The translations under genes and the position numbers were made by a program. This document shows positions 37,088-49,945 of a stretch of DNA of 64,000 nt, piece after piece. Source of the DNA: Nymphaea colorata (taxonomy: Eukaryota > Streptophyta > Magnoliopsida > Nymphaeales > Nymphaeaceae); contig NC_045140.1 in NCBI RefSeq assembly GCF_008831285.2, forward strand, positions 20,520,370 through 20,584,369, given 5' to 3'. Below the pieces are notes generated by a model. That model did no database searches and had not been told where the DNA came from. It saw nothing but the letters and a program-made list of their open reading frames with translations. Position 1 is the first letter of the stretch. Every line of letters begins with the position of its first letter.

Positions 37088-40000
37088 AGCTTATATATAT
37101 ATATATATATATATAAAAGAGAGCGCCATCATCACCGGTTCATAACGTATGCGCTGTGCAGGACGGTGAAAAAAAATGACAGTACAACGATAGCGATGTA
37201 GACGTACACGCTGAATTCTCTTTTAGAACCCGTAGAAACATTCCGTTTAAGACTCAATTTTAGTTAAGATTCAGATTGGATTTGTAGGTCCAGAGCAATT
37301 AACAACATTTTTTTCTTTTTACTTTAATATGTGACTAAAGCTCGTGGGTAAGCGGGCAATATGATCCCCAAGGGGTTGATTAAGTCGGGGCTGATAAGCG
37401 ACCAGTTTTCACTTCAAATTTTAGTTTTCTGCTGTAAACAAGAGCCGCCATGCTTTTTCATTGAGAGCACCTCCATTGTTCTGATCAAGACGTTGTGTAG
37501 AGACGGTGCAAGTTGAAGCATGATGAAAATGGCATCTCGACGCTCCAAAACAAGCCATGGTAGAATGACTGCAATGAAGTACCAAGCATCATTGGAAGCT
37601 TTTCCTGAAACACAGGACTGCAATGAAGCAGAGATGTATCTTTCCAAGCATACGATGATGGCAGATCAGTGAAGCTACCTTGAAATTGAAACTTGAAGAT
37701 CCCACTCCTGCATTAAATGGGAGTCTGGACAGAACCAAAAGGCCTTTTTGACAATCGATGCCTGTCCATATGGACAAATGACATTAAATGATTTGGAAGA
37801 ATATGCTTTCCGAGACGCCATGGTTTTGGCAGTGACAGACTTGGAGAATAAATATTAATTGAGTCTTTCTATGATGACAAAATATAAGAATAGCAATATA
37901 AAAATCTGGATGTTAACATCCACCTACCATGGATTCAGCCATTGGGGGCTCAACTACTGTTCAAGAGATTTGGGTCCAGTCTCGGTCTGCATCTGGGAGC
38001 CTGCACCATTAATCTCCAGCCGTTTTTCATTTTTTTCCGTATCGCAGGTGCAACGAAAGTTCAGAATGAGCAACAGAGTGTTGTTCGTGCTCGGATGCTG
38101 GCTAGCTCAATAGAAGATACAAGTATACAATTGGAGCTGCGCCAGTTTGAAAATTTAGAGAGAGAGAGAGAGAGAGGAATGTTCTTTGTGACATTTAAAA
38201 AGTTTAGTTTCGTATATAAGATTGTGAGAAATCTTCAATGACTTAAAAAGTGATTGTTAAATTATTAGTTACCTTAGTTTTTATCCTTTTACGGGTCGAA
38301 GCCAAATCTATTAGAGGCTCAAGCCAAGTGCGAGCAGGTTGTTCTAGTGATATCAGTATCAAAGCACGTTTCAACACTTGGACATAAAGTCTCACATGTA
38401 TATGCTCTAGGGTGGATGAATTTTACCATCATAAAATTATTTTAGTCATGTATTGAAAATTGTAAAAGATCTTTAAAGACTTTTAAATAAGTTGTTAAGT
38501 GATTAGTGGATTCAGTCGTTATACTCTTTATCAGCAGCCATTACCAAGTAGTTTAGAGCTCATTATTGATGAAATGGATAAGCTTGAAACGTAAAATTGG
38601 TCTAAAAAAAAAAACTCAATCCCTTTCGACCCAAAAGGGGCGTCTCTTTGATATTAATGGGTTGCTGTTTCCCGCAGCCGTGAGAAATGGAATCACCTGT
38701 GCTGAGATGTGAATCAATTTTCCATGGGAAGAGGCGCCCTCCCAATCAACATAAGCAAGTCCTGGTGGGTTTCAAATGAAAGGAAAACAGGTTTTGGTGT
38801 GAAAGAGATGCAGCGCAGTCCTCCGTTTGAGAAGCAACTTTCCATGGGAAAAGGTCACCTTTGGGCAACAGTAACACATCATTATTGTTTGATTAATTTA
38901 TCACAAAAAGTGTCTTATGTTTGGCTAAATGCATCTTTAATAAAACTGAACGTTACGTGCCAATATGTCAGACCCATAAAGTTCTAAATACTTGAGTTTG
39001 GATGAAAAGTGTCTTATGTTTGGCAACACATTGTTTCATTAATTTATCACAAAAAATAATATAAAAGTTTCACAGGACAATAACAATTTATTACTATTGC
39101 CAAACAGCCCTGAGTTATTAACTATTTTAAAGAATTTTAAGATTTTTTTTTATTTCAAATTAATTTTAGAAGCATTTGATACCTAGAAGCACTTTGTGAC
39201 ATCATCTCCTTTATGGTGACGAGCATTCCGGCGACGATGATAACGATGGCCGTAACTTGTTGACATCATCTTCCCATATATGTACTATGATCATTTTATC
39301 TCCATTTCCCTAATAAAACTTTTCAAGTAATGAAAAGTCGGATTGGATCCTGATCTAAGTTGGTCAAAAAAAGACTTTCATAGTGATGTAAGGAAAGTCT
39401 AGAGCTTCAACCACATTCTTACTTTATTTTTTCTAATTTTTTTTTTCAACGAATTCCGATTGGCAGTTCTTTTAGTTGGCATTTTAGCATCAAGATGGAA
39501 GGTGGTAGTTAAAAAAAAAAATGAGATGTTATGGTTGATGGATCGCATCTAGCGGGTGAGATGGATGATGACAAATGGTCAAGGGAGGTATAATAGTTTG
39601 GTGCCACTCGGTTGGTGGTTTCATTAAATGATATTATTTTAAAAATTAATAATAATAATAATTTATTTTTTTCTTCTTAGGGTTTGGTCGGAATAGGCAG
39701 TATATCCTAGAGCCTATTGGTCCCAACAGTTGAAAAATGCAACATGGGCAGCTTTCTGAAAATTTTCAATTGCTTGGTCCTGTGGAGCCAATTCAAAGTT
39801 GCTACAAGAAAATCTTGCTTTTTGCTGTTCTTTTTTGCTTCTAGCCGCATGCTGCTGTCTATTTTTTGCATTAAATTGGGCTAGTGGGCAATTAGACTGT
39901 CTACTGCTTGGAACAAATGGAAGAATAAGAAAAAAAAAATTTCAAACTTCTTCGGCAATAAAATATTTAGATTTGGCAACATGTAAGCATTACGGCAATT

Positions 40001-40480
40001 TGGTAAAAATTAAAAAATTAATCATTCAAAGCACCGTGAATTGTTGTTAAAAATGCCAAGAAACATTGGTGCATCATAAAATGTTGCTAATGTTCACCTG
40101 ATAATTGTTTATTGGTGACAATTTTTAATGTTTAGTTCTCCAACAACATTCATATATATATATATATAAAACATTCAGGACAAGTAACATTGCAAACTCA
40201 AAAAACCACTACCTACTGATTACTTCACCTCGGCTGCTAAGCAATCCATCGAAAGTTAGTTGGTTACTTTAAAGATTAAACATAACCAACCCCATAGACT
40301 TTAATCAAGCTTTCATTTTATGATCAGCCTTTCTTTATCTAGTGCTTGGACGACATATCTAGACATATTTTTGAAAGCGAGACAGTTTTTTGCTTAAAAA
40401 ACAGTTTTTCTTGGGGAATTTTAAAGTAAAACATCAAACGGGGACAATAATACTATAATACTTCCAAGGTCCGACCTTCT
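37088..40480. other. AT-rich intergenic region with short repeats
   Basis: A TA run lies at about 37094-37115, a GA run at about 38156-38177 and a TA run at about 40152-40167. CTTTCCATGGGAA-like words recur at about 38719 and 38838. No gene is supported. Confidence 0.4.
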
Positions 40481-42352
40481 TATTGAAAAGAAGAACCAAC
40501 GAATCGGAATTGGAAGCTATAGAACCGGAACGATACGACTCGGCGGGAAGAAGGGGGGCCAGTGTCGGAGTGGGTCCCCTACCTTGTCCCGCGCGACACA
40601 CGTTGACACGAAGCGACCTCCGATTGGCCAGCCCGTTGAGGGGTCCACGTCAGCCAACCAAAGGTAGCGGATCCTTCACGAAACTTCGTCGTGCCTCCCC
40701 TTCCAACCTCTTGACACGTGTCCACGTGCCAACCACTCCAGAGTCTATCCTCCTTTTCTGGTTCTTTCTTCCGACTCGGCTGGACCCGAATCCGATTCGT
40801 CGATGGATCTGGAGCTTCGTAACTTTTGATCGGCCTAGACTTTCTTGCTCAATTGTAAAAGCAAACGATACGCGCTCATCTTCGTTTACTCTGTTCTAAG
40901 ATTAATTCCGAAAAAGTAAAAAAAAGGGTCTCTTTTTTTCTTTTTCGGGAGTTGGGGAGGTTCTCGGTTGTTTTTAAAATACGCGAGAAATTATTAAAAA
41001 TTGTTGTTCTTGTATTTTATTCCGGATGAGAGAACGATTTTTTCTCCGCAGATATTTTTATAAGAAGACAAAGCCCCATGGCCCTAAGAATGTTCTGTAT
41101 CGGGTCTATGTGGATTATAGCCGCCCCGGATCCGTCCTTCGAGCTCCCAAAAATCACCAAAAAGTCCTTCAGTGAGAAACGAAGCAGGCTAGCACCAGGC
41201 ATGGGCGTTTCGGTCATCTTATAGAAAATGACTAAAATATCCGGCAAAGGGCAGTCGGGTCATCGGGCAGCGGGTTCAGAGTCCAGAGGGTCGGGGCGGG
41301 GACCATCCTCCGTGGAGCCCCGTGCCAGCTACAACCCAGCGCGGGGTGGGGGGACCACTCCTCCCCTCCTTCTCCACCAGCGGGGCCCAGCGCTCGTCTG
41401 GCGTGTTCGATCCGGCGGCGCGGGCCCCACCGTCAGAACAAGGAAACGCCTCTCAGTTACGCCAGGTCAAACCGGAGGAGGAGAAGAAAAAAGAAAAAAG
41501 AAAAAAAAAGAGATGCCTTCGCCAGCGGGGCCCATAAGCTCACCACGTGGAGCCTGCTCTTTGGATTTCCCGTCAGGCGTGCTATAGCGCGGGGCCCGCC
41601 TGTGGTCCAGGGCGGCCTGCACTCGCCGCGTGTCTCTCGGACGGGTCTCCCGTCGCTGTCCCTCCGCTTGGCGGAAAGTCTGAAGTCCTCTCCTTCTCGC
41701 TCTCTCGTCAGCCGTCCTCCTCTTTCCTTTTTATCTCGAAAACGTGGTAGTTTCGTATGCTCACCTCTCAGTCACCAAAAAAAGCTTTATAGGGAAAACG
41801 GAAGCAGCGGATCATCCTTGTAAGAAAATGAAGCGTGCTTCCCTTTGTTGAAATGAGGGCGTTGAAACAGAGAATAAGTCGAATTTATAGAGAGAGAGAA
41901 CGAAAAGGCGAAGCAGCCACAGAGGGAGATAGGGACAGAAGGAAGGCAGAGACTCCCCATCGGCCGATCGAGCGTCTGTATTAGCAGCCAGGAGCGCAAG
42001 TCTCCAAGATGATCGAAACCGTCGTCAGGGACGCCACAGCACCCTCTCGCTCGTCCTTTCTTTCTCACTTCTGCCCTTCTGGCCTTACTTAAATTTGCCG
42101 GCGCCTTCGTTCTGTAAAAACTGAAAGGACGAGAAGGAAAAAGAAAAAGAAAAAAGGATAGTTGGGTGGCCGACGTCGCCTCTCATCGTGGTCCCCTCCC
42201 CACTCCCGAGCTCTTCTTTCTTCTCGGTAAGCGAAACGAGAATCGATCGTCCGTCTCGATTATTGTTGATGATGATAGTGAGGAGAAGGAGACGAGATTT
42301 GAAGTGAAGATTGGGAAGGAAGAAGGAGAAAAGCGAGTTGGAAGAGGACGCG
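40481..42352 (+). promoter_or_regulatory. GC-rich upstream region and 5' leader of the KNOX gene
   Basis: GC content rises sharply from about 40.48 kb up to the KNOX start, as in a plant promoter-proximal region. It holds G-box cores at 40715, 40723 and 41544. A TTTATAG word at 41884 followed by a GA-rich stretch could mark the core promoter. Open frames here (such as 40483-40899 and 42166-42546) look like by-products of low AT content. The last part before 42353 is GA-rich and contains upstream ATGs. Confidence 0.5.
40715..40728. promoter_or_regulatory. Pair of G-boxes (CACGTG) 8 bp apart
   Basis: CACGTG occurs at 40715-40720 and 40723-40728. bZIP and bHLH factors bind this core. A third copy lies at 41544-41549. 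They sit 0.8-1.6 kb upstream of the KNOX start codon, so a role in that gene is possible but unproven. Confidence 0.5.
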
Positions 42353-45300
42353 ATGGCGTTCCACAACCTGTCGCAGCAGGAGATGGGGATGCCGCATTTC
42401 TCGGAGCAGCATTTGCTGGCGGAGCAGCTCGGGCAGGACTCCCCCGGCGGGAAGGAAGGCAAGGCCCAGCAGCCCACTTGGCTCAGCAGCGCTATCCTTC
42501 GGCAGTCGGCCCATTTCGTCGACGCAGGGGATGCGGGCGGCGGTGACCAACAGCAGCAGCAGCAGCACGGTGGGAGGAAGTGGTGCGGCTGCGCCCCCGG
42601 CTCGAGCTGCACCCGCTGCAGCTTCCTTCACTTGCAGACGGCCTCCGACAGGCCGGTCGCCAGCCAGTGGCTCCCCCGGCCGATGCTTCAGCGGAACGCG
42701 AGCGACGTTACCGGTGGTGCTGCCGATGAGGTCCCGGGGTCGAGCGACTCGATGATGGCGGCGGCTATCTCGCACGGCTCCGGTGAGGCGAACGCTGCCA
42801 ACCAGGGGGCGGCCACCACAACCAGTGGGGAGCTCGTCGACAGCGCGTCGCAGCAAGGAGGGGAGCAGCCGACAGGAGGGGACGGGTGGCAGAACGCGCG
42901 GTACAAGGCGGAGATCCTCGCGCATCCTTTCTACGAGCAGCTGCTCTCTGCTCACGTCGCCTGCCTGCGCATCGCCACGCCCGTAGACCAACTGCCCAGG
43001 ATCGACGCGCAGCTGGCGCAGTCGCAACAGGTCGTCGCCAAGTACTCGGTGCTCGGTCACCAGATCATGCCTGGGGACGACAAGGAGCTCGACCAATTCA
43101 TGGTCAGTCTACCACCACCTTGTTCTTTTTCTTCTTCTCTTTTTCGGTTCCTTGTGGTTGTTTCTTTAGTTGGTCCTGGAATGCTTCTTATTCGGCTTCT
43201 CCTGTCTCATGGTGTGTCCGAATTTCGACATAAAAGCTGCCAATTCTGTGACGTCTTTTTGTTTCAATTTTCGAGATTAGCCGTTTTGGCTGAGCTCTTT
43301 TGGATGTCGGCTCGATTTTTTGGCGTCGTTACTGGATTTCGTGTTTCTGGTGGTTTCTAACGGGATTATTGTTCTGATGGTGGTGGTCGTCGTTTTCTGC
43401 AGAAATTGGGGTTCTCTTTAATGTCTCTGTGGTGTGTGTGGCCAAGTGGCTAGTGGAAAGATTTTCACGGGACACGGGGTATGGATTAACTGGTCGCCGG
43501 GTTGTTCTAATTGAAGGTCTTCCGTTACCTTTGGGGTGATTATCCGGGAAAGACCGTCATCTCACTTGCATGACGGGAGGTCCCTCTCTATCTAACCTCT
43601 AAGGGATCGTATGAATCTCTGGTTGGAATGTACGGTTGCATTGAGCAAAACTTCAGCCTAATTGGACGCGAGATGATTAACGTGATTGGTTGGATGGAAT
43701 CATGAAAAGAATAGCATGAGCTTCTTACAGATGCTTGCATACGCCGAGTATAGATTCTTGCACTCTGGATTTTGAAGTTTGATTAGATTGGAATATGAAG
43801 GGCTGTCTAATCTTACTGAGTTTCTGATATTTCGCGCCTAACAGTGGAAGGTCACTTGTGCTGGCTAAAACAGAGTGACCTTTCTTTCGTCTTGATACTT
43901 GACATTGAACAGGAATACCGCATGTCTAAAGGATGCTGGATGCAATAGTAATGCTTGACAGCAACATGAGAATTTTGAGCTACTATTTAATAACTCACAA
44001 CTCTGCCCGTAATAAGAATGATGGATCCTCAATCTCGGCTAGAATGTTAGTATACCATAGATGCTAGAGTTGATACAATATCCTTCCTCGTGGCTTATTT
44101 ATGAATCGCCTTATGGTCTTTATTCTTTGTGGCGTCCAACCATGCAGTGGGGAAAGCATTGCTTCCTGACAATCTTATATATGATGTGTATACATACCTC
44201 TTGTGATTACTAGTTTGAGTGGGGAAAGCATTGCTTCCTGACAATCTTATATATGATGTGTATACATACCTCTTGTGATTACTAGTTTGAACATAGTTGC
44301 TGAACCTTGCTTTTTCTTCTTAGGAACTGATTGACATCCATTCTTTGTACATTAGTTAATTAGTGAAAACACCTTTTTGCATCACATGGCCGTGTTTGGA
44401 ACTTTCGTCCAAGTTCAACAAGCAGCTAGTAATGCACGGGTGCAATTTTCTAGAATGACATGCACAGAAACAGAGGTTACACAATGGTGATCTGTAATTA
44501 AGGAACTCAACCCTGTTTTCAATTAATTTAATCAACAATATCTGGATTAAATTTTTATCAAGTTTATCTATTTTTGTTCCATTTGTTTCCTTTCATCGTC
44601 AAAATTTTGTCATAACTTCCCCAAAGAGTAAAGATTTGCATGTATCTGTGCTTAACATTTGTACTTGATAGCCCAGCCATACAAACAGGCTATGCAGATT
44701 GCAGAGTATCAATCTTTGTGGGAAAATTCTCTTCCACTTAAACGGATTATTTTACAATATTGACTTCCTTTTATTTTGAAAACCATGTGTTTTTATAGAT
44801 TTTTTTAACACTAAGAAGTACACATAATAAGGCCAAAGGTCAATGCACATTGGTTTTTCTCTATCCCTTTATCAAATTGGAAGATTAACTAAGCTTAAAA
44901 GTCTTACTATTTTAACGTTTAAGATAAATATAGTATAGCAAGATATAAAAAGCAGGAAGAATGTTTCTTGCATTGGAAATGCATTGTTAGACTTGCACCG
45001 ATGTGTTGCAAAACTATGCATAAAGCACAAAGACATGCACATTTGAACAAATAAGAAGGTCAATACTTCTTTGCTTATTGAAAATAGAAAGGCCAATCCA
45101 GGAAAGTTTTTGAGTTCTTTGCATGACAAAAATCCAGGTTGGAGAAGCTTGCTAAATTGAAAAGCATCTATGTGGATGTTCATGTGAAAATGACTCTTGG
45201 ATCTGTCCCTATTACTAACTTTTTGGGGATTGGACTCTCACTTCCTCTCAATTAAGTGAAGTGACGTATTTGAACCTGTCTGTTGTTTTGCTCTGGATGA

Positions 45301-47491
45301 ATGAGCAAGAGTTTATGAATGTATCAAGGGTTGCTCTATAGGAGTTTTAATTGCCTGTTCGTTTTATAATAGTCAACTGCTGATCCACATATCCTCAGAA
45401 TGTCCTTTAGTTCTTCGTGAATTCTGCTATGAAATACTTGGATAATGATTTCTGTGCTTTCATGATCCATCCCCTAAAACCTCATACTTGATCTGTTTGG
45501 AAGGGCATTCTCTTTTTTTCTTTTCTTTTGTTTCAGTTTTTCTTTTTCAAATATACTGCTGCAAATTTTTATTTTCTATACTAGAGGCTCTTTCATCATC
45601 ATTTTATTGTTATTGTTGCACTAGTCTAAAGCTATATTTTACTTGGTCTCCAGTCACATTATGTCTTGTTGCTTTATTCATTCAAAGAGCAACTCCAACA
45701 ACATGTCCGTGTTCATGCAATGGAAGCGGTGATGGCTTGCTGGGAACTGGAACAGTCTTTACAGAGTCTAACAGGTGAATTCTTTGTTATGTTGTGGTTT
45801 AAAATATCAAGTGCTTGTCCCGCAGTTCTCTTTGCGAAAAAGGTTGAGAGAGAGAGAGAGAGACAGTTATTGGGTTTTGTTTACTTAATATAAATCCTAC
45901 TCATTCCAGGTTCTGAACTTGTGTCTTTAGTGTATGCTGACTCTAGCTATGGATGTGTAAATTGCTCCTATATGAACTCGACAAGTACCTGTTTAGTATA
46001 TAATGTTTGGATGTTTCTCTTTTCTCTTCTCTTGAAATGTAAAATAAATTAATACGTGATCACCACAATTTGGTCATTCAGGCTACCAAATAAAACAAGG
46101 CACAGCCATATGTGGTATGTTCTGATGACTATTGTGGTCAATGTTTTTTTGTTGCAAAAGCAGTGTATGCATCACAAACAATTTTGCTCTCTCAAATTAG
46201 AAAGGAAGATTATGAGGAAGAAATGGAGAAGAATATGATAACTCGGGGTGGGGGTGGGGCATTTAATTGCTTGTGTCTCCTAGTATGCTACTTATTTGGG
46301 TTATTTATACTCCCATTTCCATGTAAATGTCTTAAACTGAAATGTCAGTATGCTTAAGCTACTGTCAAACTGCACATCATGGTATCCATAGACTTGTTGC
46401 TTTTTAAGAAATAGTTGCTGACTGTTATTGTTTTAATAATTAGATCAATAATTGTCGTTCTTTTTTCTTCAAAAATAGTGAACAGTTGGTCAGTTACTTA
46501 AATTGTTTATTGAAGAAAGTACTGTATTTGGTAGCACATATGCACACCGTGGTATATTTTACTTGTCCTTTTGGTATCAAATCTTAATAGAACTTATATG
46601 GACAGGAAGATAAAACCTTTTATTGGGTGGGTGCATGAAACAGGTGTGTCCCCAGGTGAAGGCACAGGTGCAACCATGTCTGATGATGATGATGACCAGG
46701 CCGATAGTGACACAAACTTATTTGATGGAAGCTTTGATGGTCCAGACAACATGGGCTTTGGCCCCCTTATCCCAACAGAGACTGAGAAGTCTTTGATGGA
46801 GCGTGTTAGGCAGGAGTTAAAGCATGAGTTAAAGCAGGTGGAAGGACTAAATGTTTGTACTTCTTTAGTTTCTTTCAATTTGAACTTTTTACTGAATGGT
46901 TAAAAGAAAAACCTGCAGCTGTCAAAATACTTAGGGTGTTGTTTTCCTATTGTTGCAAGTGATTGCGTGCATTTGGTTTTGTGTGATCTATGCAAAGCTG
47001 GCTCCATAATATTTTAATATACCAGGGTTACAAAGAAAAGATAGCTGACATAAGGGAGGAGATTTTGCGGAAAAGGCGAGCAGGAAAGCTCCCTGGGGAC
47101 ACAACTTCACTCTTGAAAGCATGGTGGCAGTCACATTCAAAGTGGCCATACCCAACTGTTAGTGTTTCGAATTTTGCCCTCATTACTGGTAATCATAATA
47201 AAGTGCCTCATGTGCTGCTTGCTTGGCTTTTTCCCAGGAGGATGAAAAGGCAAGATTGGTACAGGAGACGGGGCTCCAGTTGAAGCAGATAAATAACTGG
47301 TTCATAAACCAACGAAAGAGAAACTGGCATAGCAATCCTTCCTCATCTTCTGTTTTAAAGAGCAAGCGCAAGAGGTATGTTGCAGAAAAATTGTGAAAAG
47401 TTTGACGTGGTATAATTCCCGGGCCTTGATGCCAATTTAATTTTGAGAGAGAAGCCATGCAGGTGATGATGATGCTGGACAGTTCATTTAG
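42353..47491 (+). CDS. Class II KNOX homeobox transcription factor (KNAT3-like)
   Basis: TALE-class homeodomain regulator; class II KNOX proteins work with BELL partners in the nucleus and influence differentiation and secondary-wall programmes (family knowledge). Six exons: 42353-43102, 45654-45774, 46644-46837, 47026-47157, 47238-47374 and 47455-47491, summing to 1371 nt (456 residues); Arabidopsis KNAT3 is 431. The start MAFHNLSQ matches KNAT3. KNOX1 spans about residues 183-225 ([20 protein letters not shown]), KNOX2 about 242-291 ([18 protein letters not shown]), then an acidic DDDDD stretch. ELK spans about 347-370 ([20 protein letters not shown]), and the homeodomain follows with the three-residue loop PYP at 396-398 and [11 protein letters not shown] at 420-430. 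The last exon ([10 protein letters not shown]) is inferred from a weak acceptor; family proteins end similarly. An insert with four cysteines (C78, C80, C86, C89) is unusual. An in-frame ATG at 42311 would add 14 residues. Confidence 0.95.
44146..44289. repeat. Perfect 72-bp tandem duplication in KNOX intron 1
   Basis: Two identical 72-bp copies, 44146-44217 and 44218-44289, each beginning AGTGGGGAAAGCATTGC and ending ACTAGTTTG. No mismatch was seen, so the duplication is recent or an assembly artefact. Confidence 0.95.
45846..45863. repeat. GA microsatellite in KNOX intron 2
   Basis: Short GA run about 70 bp downstream of exon 2. A similar GA run lies at 48234-48251, beyond the gene. Confidence 0.85.
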
Positions 47492-49271
47492 GTAATTTTG
47501 AATGGAGGGACTCTTAAAAAGATGGCATCTTGTATGGCACGTGGCTAGTAAATGATGTGATGACATAAATCTGTGCGATGGTTTTGCACGCTTCTTTCTG
47601 GACGATTGGTTATGTGCATTGCTTGAACTTCAAACTCTTGTCCTTCATTGCGGGCAGATCATGTGACGGCATCTGTGTACCAAGCAAGCAGTTGATACAA
47701 GGAGATGATACAGCTTGGTGGTGCGACACTACTATTGGAATATTGTGAGCTAAATACCTGTATTATATTCAATTATTCTAGCTCAGATGGTAGGATTTAG
47801 TTGTAGTTTACACCTCCTCTATATATCCAAGTACATCTTGCTCAACCTTGTAGAGTGTAACAGTAATTATTTTTTAAAGTTTGTTTGTATTGTAAGCCAG
47901 CACAACAAATTCAGCTTTGTATCTTATATTATGGTGGTCAAAAAGCCACGCTGTAGACATTATTGTTTGCTGAATAGTGGAAAAGGGGGCTGTGCGGTCA
48001 ATTGTTGCCAAGTAGATTGGGCAGTAATTTTGTTTTCTTCAAGTTCGTTTATGTAAAGGTGATCATCAGTTTTACTTGTGTTTTCTCTTTTATCCGCTTA
48101 TTAGTTAGACCCTACATGCATAAGGTTCTCCATTCTCTGTCAGGTTATAATGAATGTATTCATAAAGTGTGTGTTTGTCTTTCTGTCCAGACAAAATAGC
48201 ATCGTTCGTTCGAATGGTCTCTGCTTATTCATGAGAGAGAGAGAGAGAGAGATTGGTATCTAGTTTGACACGACGATATCTAGTTTGATACTATGATTTA
48301 ACTGCACGTGATCATTTAGTATGCAGAAAAGCTCCATGTGTTTTGTATAAGTAGGAATAGATCAGAAAGAGAAAGTACATCTCCATGCGACACCTATTTC
48401 AAGAAAGAGTCTTTGAAGATCATGGATTTTTCAATAGTTGGTCATTTCAATTACTGGGTTCATCCATGAATTGCCAGTTCGATTATATGAGCTTGTATCA
48501 GTAGCCATGGCTTCTGTTCTGCACCTGCACTTACTGTGGTTCATGTGTTCTTTCAACGGCCATAAATTGTAGACTGTGGACCGTAAACATGTCCCATTGG
48601 GTTCCTTCGCGATAAGTTCTATAAAATCTGTCTATGCCTACCTCCTTAATACTCGATGGACTTGAAAACTTTGTTACGTTCTTCCAAAACAAAAACTGGA
48701 ATGTACATACTTCAACCTTCTTAAGCTTCATAAGCTGGCCTTTCTTTAAAGGAAAAGAATTTGGAATTTATGACCACGTGTCTCTTACATGCCTCCAAAA
48801 TTTCAGGATATGGCTTCTTAAACCTAGAAGCTTTCGTAGTCTCTTGGTGAAAATCTTCTTCCTTGGAGCTTTTGGAGTTGGTTGTTGATACAGAGGTTTG
48901 ATGCCAAGCTTTACATGTCGGCAAGAATAAACAACTGAGGGTAATCCTATGATGGTCAACCATGGGACCTAAAAAGGCAACCCCTTGTCCCTTTTTCGTC
49001 TATGCTTTCTTTGAATAACTAGCAGTAAACTTGATTAATTCCAGTATACTGCCAAGACCTCTTGAAAGTTTGATGTCTAAGGCCCTTGAAGGCACCATTA
49101 GGTAGGCCTAGGCACCAAAGAGCAGCCGTTTGGGATATTTTACCACATTTCCCCCTTCTGTATACAGAGAAAAGGGTGTGGTGAGGTATTTTTCGACGAC
49201 ACATCTGGAAAAGATGAAAGACTGAAATTGTTTTCTTATTTGTTTAACATCCAAGTGTCTACTACCTACCA
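47492..49271. other. KNOX 3' region and intergenic sequence
   Basis: The first few hundred bases should be the KNOX 3' untranslated region. No further coding sequence is recognised. Confidence 0.4.
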
Positions 49272-49320
49272 TTTCTCTCTCTCTCTCTGCATATATATAT
49301 ATATATATATATATACATAC

Positions 49321-49363
<43 letters not shown>
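49272..49363. repeat. Compound microsatellite CT-TA-CATA-TA
   Basis: CT run (49272-49288), TA run (about 49290-49314), CATA tetranucleotide run (about 49315-49334) and a second TA run to 49363. The frames it generates encode only Tyr-Ile repeats and are not genes. Confidence 0.9.
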
Positions 49364-49365
<2 letters not shown>

Positions 49366-49736
49366 CCACATGAATTTAAACGCAGATGGTCATCTCGGAT
49401 CCAGCACGCGTGTCCCTGCAACCCATGAATCGATATTCCAACACTGGTACCCATCAGATTCTAGATCTATTGCCTATCGTTCTCGACTGTTAGAAGTAGT
49501 AAAAATATCCAATTAAGATGTGATACGTGAGAGCAACTCTACTGACCAAATAAAAAGCAACCAAGAAAAAAAAACTAAGTCTTAATGAAACCAAATTTGG
49601 ATCTGCCACCTCCAAATCATGGTTACAATTGCTGTAAGTACACAAAGAATTAGTCTGTCTCACTGGAGAAGGCCTCCCACGTTATTCGTTTCTATCGGCA
49701 TGATTTTGTAAGATAAGCGTTTTTAAAGCTTGAAGC

Positions 49737-49744
49737 ATATAAGA
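49737..49744 (+). promoter_or_regulatory. TATA-like box upstream of OST48
   Basis: CATATAAG about 200 bp before the OST48 start codon, a plausible TATA position that would put transcription start near 49770. The open frame in phase with OST48 extends back to 49730, but the overlap with this box argues against use of that upstream ATG. Confidence 0.35.
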
Positions 49745-49945
49745 GTCGATCATTTTGGCGAGGTTATTGAAGATATCGCGATAACAACAGGATATTTTCG
49801 TAAAAAGCTGCCTCCCCACGTTCCCAGCCTTACCAACAGTTGGTCGCCGTCGTCGTCGCTGCAGCAGGGAAATAGGCAAACACTCGAGTCAAGAGTAGCG
49901 AGGTGGAGGCGAAGCGGTCGCTTGATCTCGAAAACCCTAGCAGCA

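Noticed and set aside
40483-40899. A 138-codon plus-strand frame upstream of the KNOX gene
   Set aside because: It sits in a GC-rich promoter-like region, has no family resemblance and contains the G-box pair; treated as chance.
42260-43096. A 278-codon open frame on the minus strand opposite KNOX exon 1
   Set aside because: It is the antisense shadow of a GC-rich exon whose plus-strand reading is clearly a KNOX protein; its own translation resembles nothing.
49108-49454. Open frames rich in Tyr-Ile repeats
   Set aside because: They are translations of the TA/CATA microsatellite.
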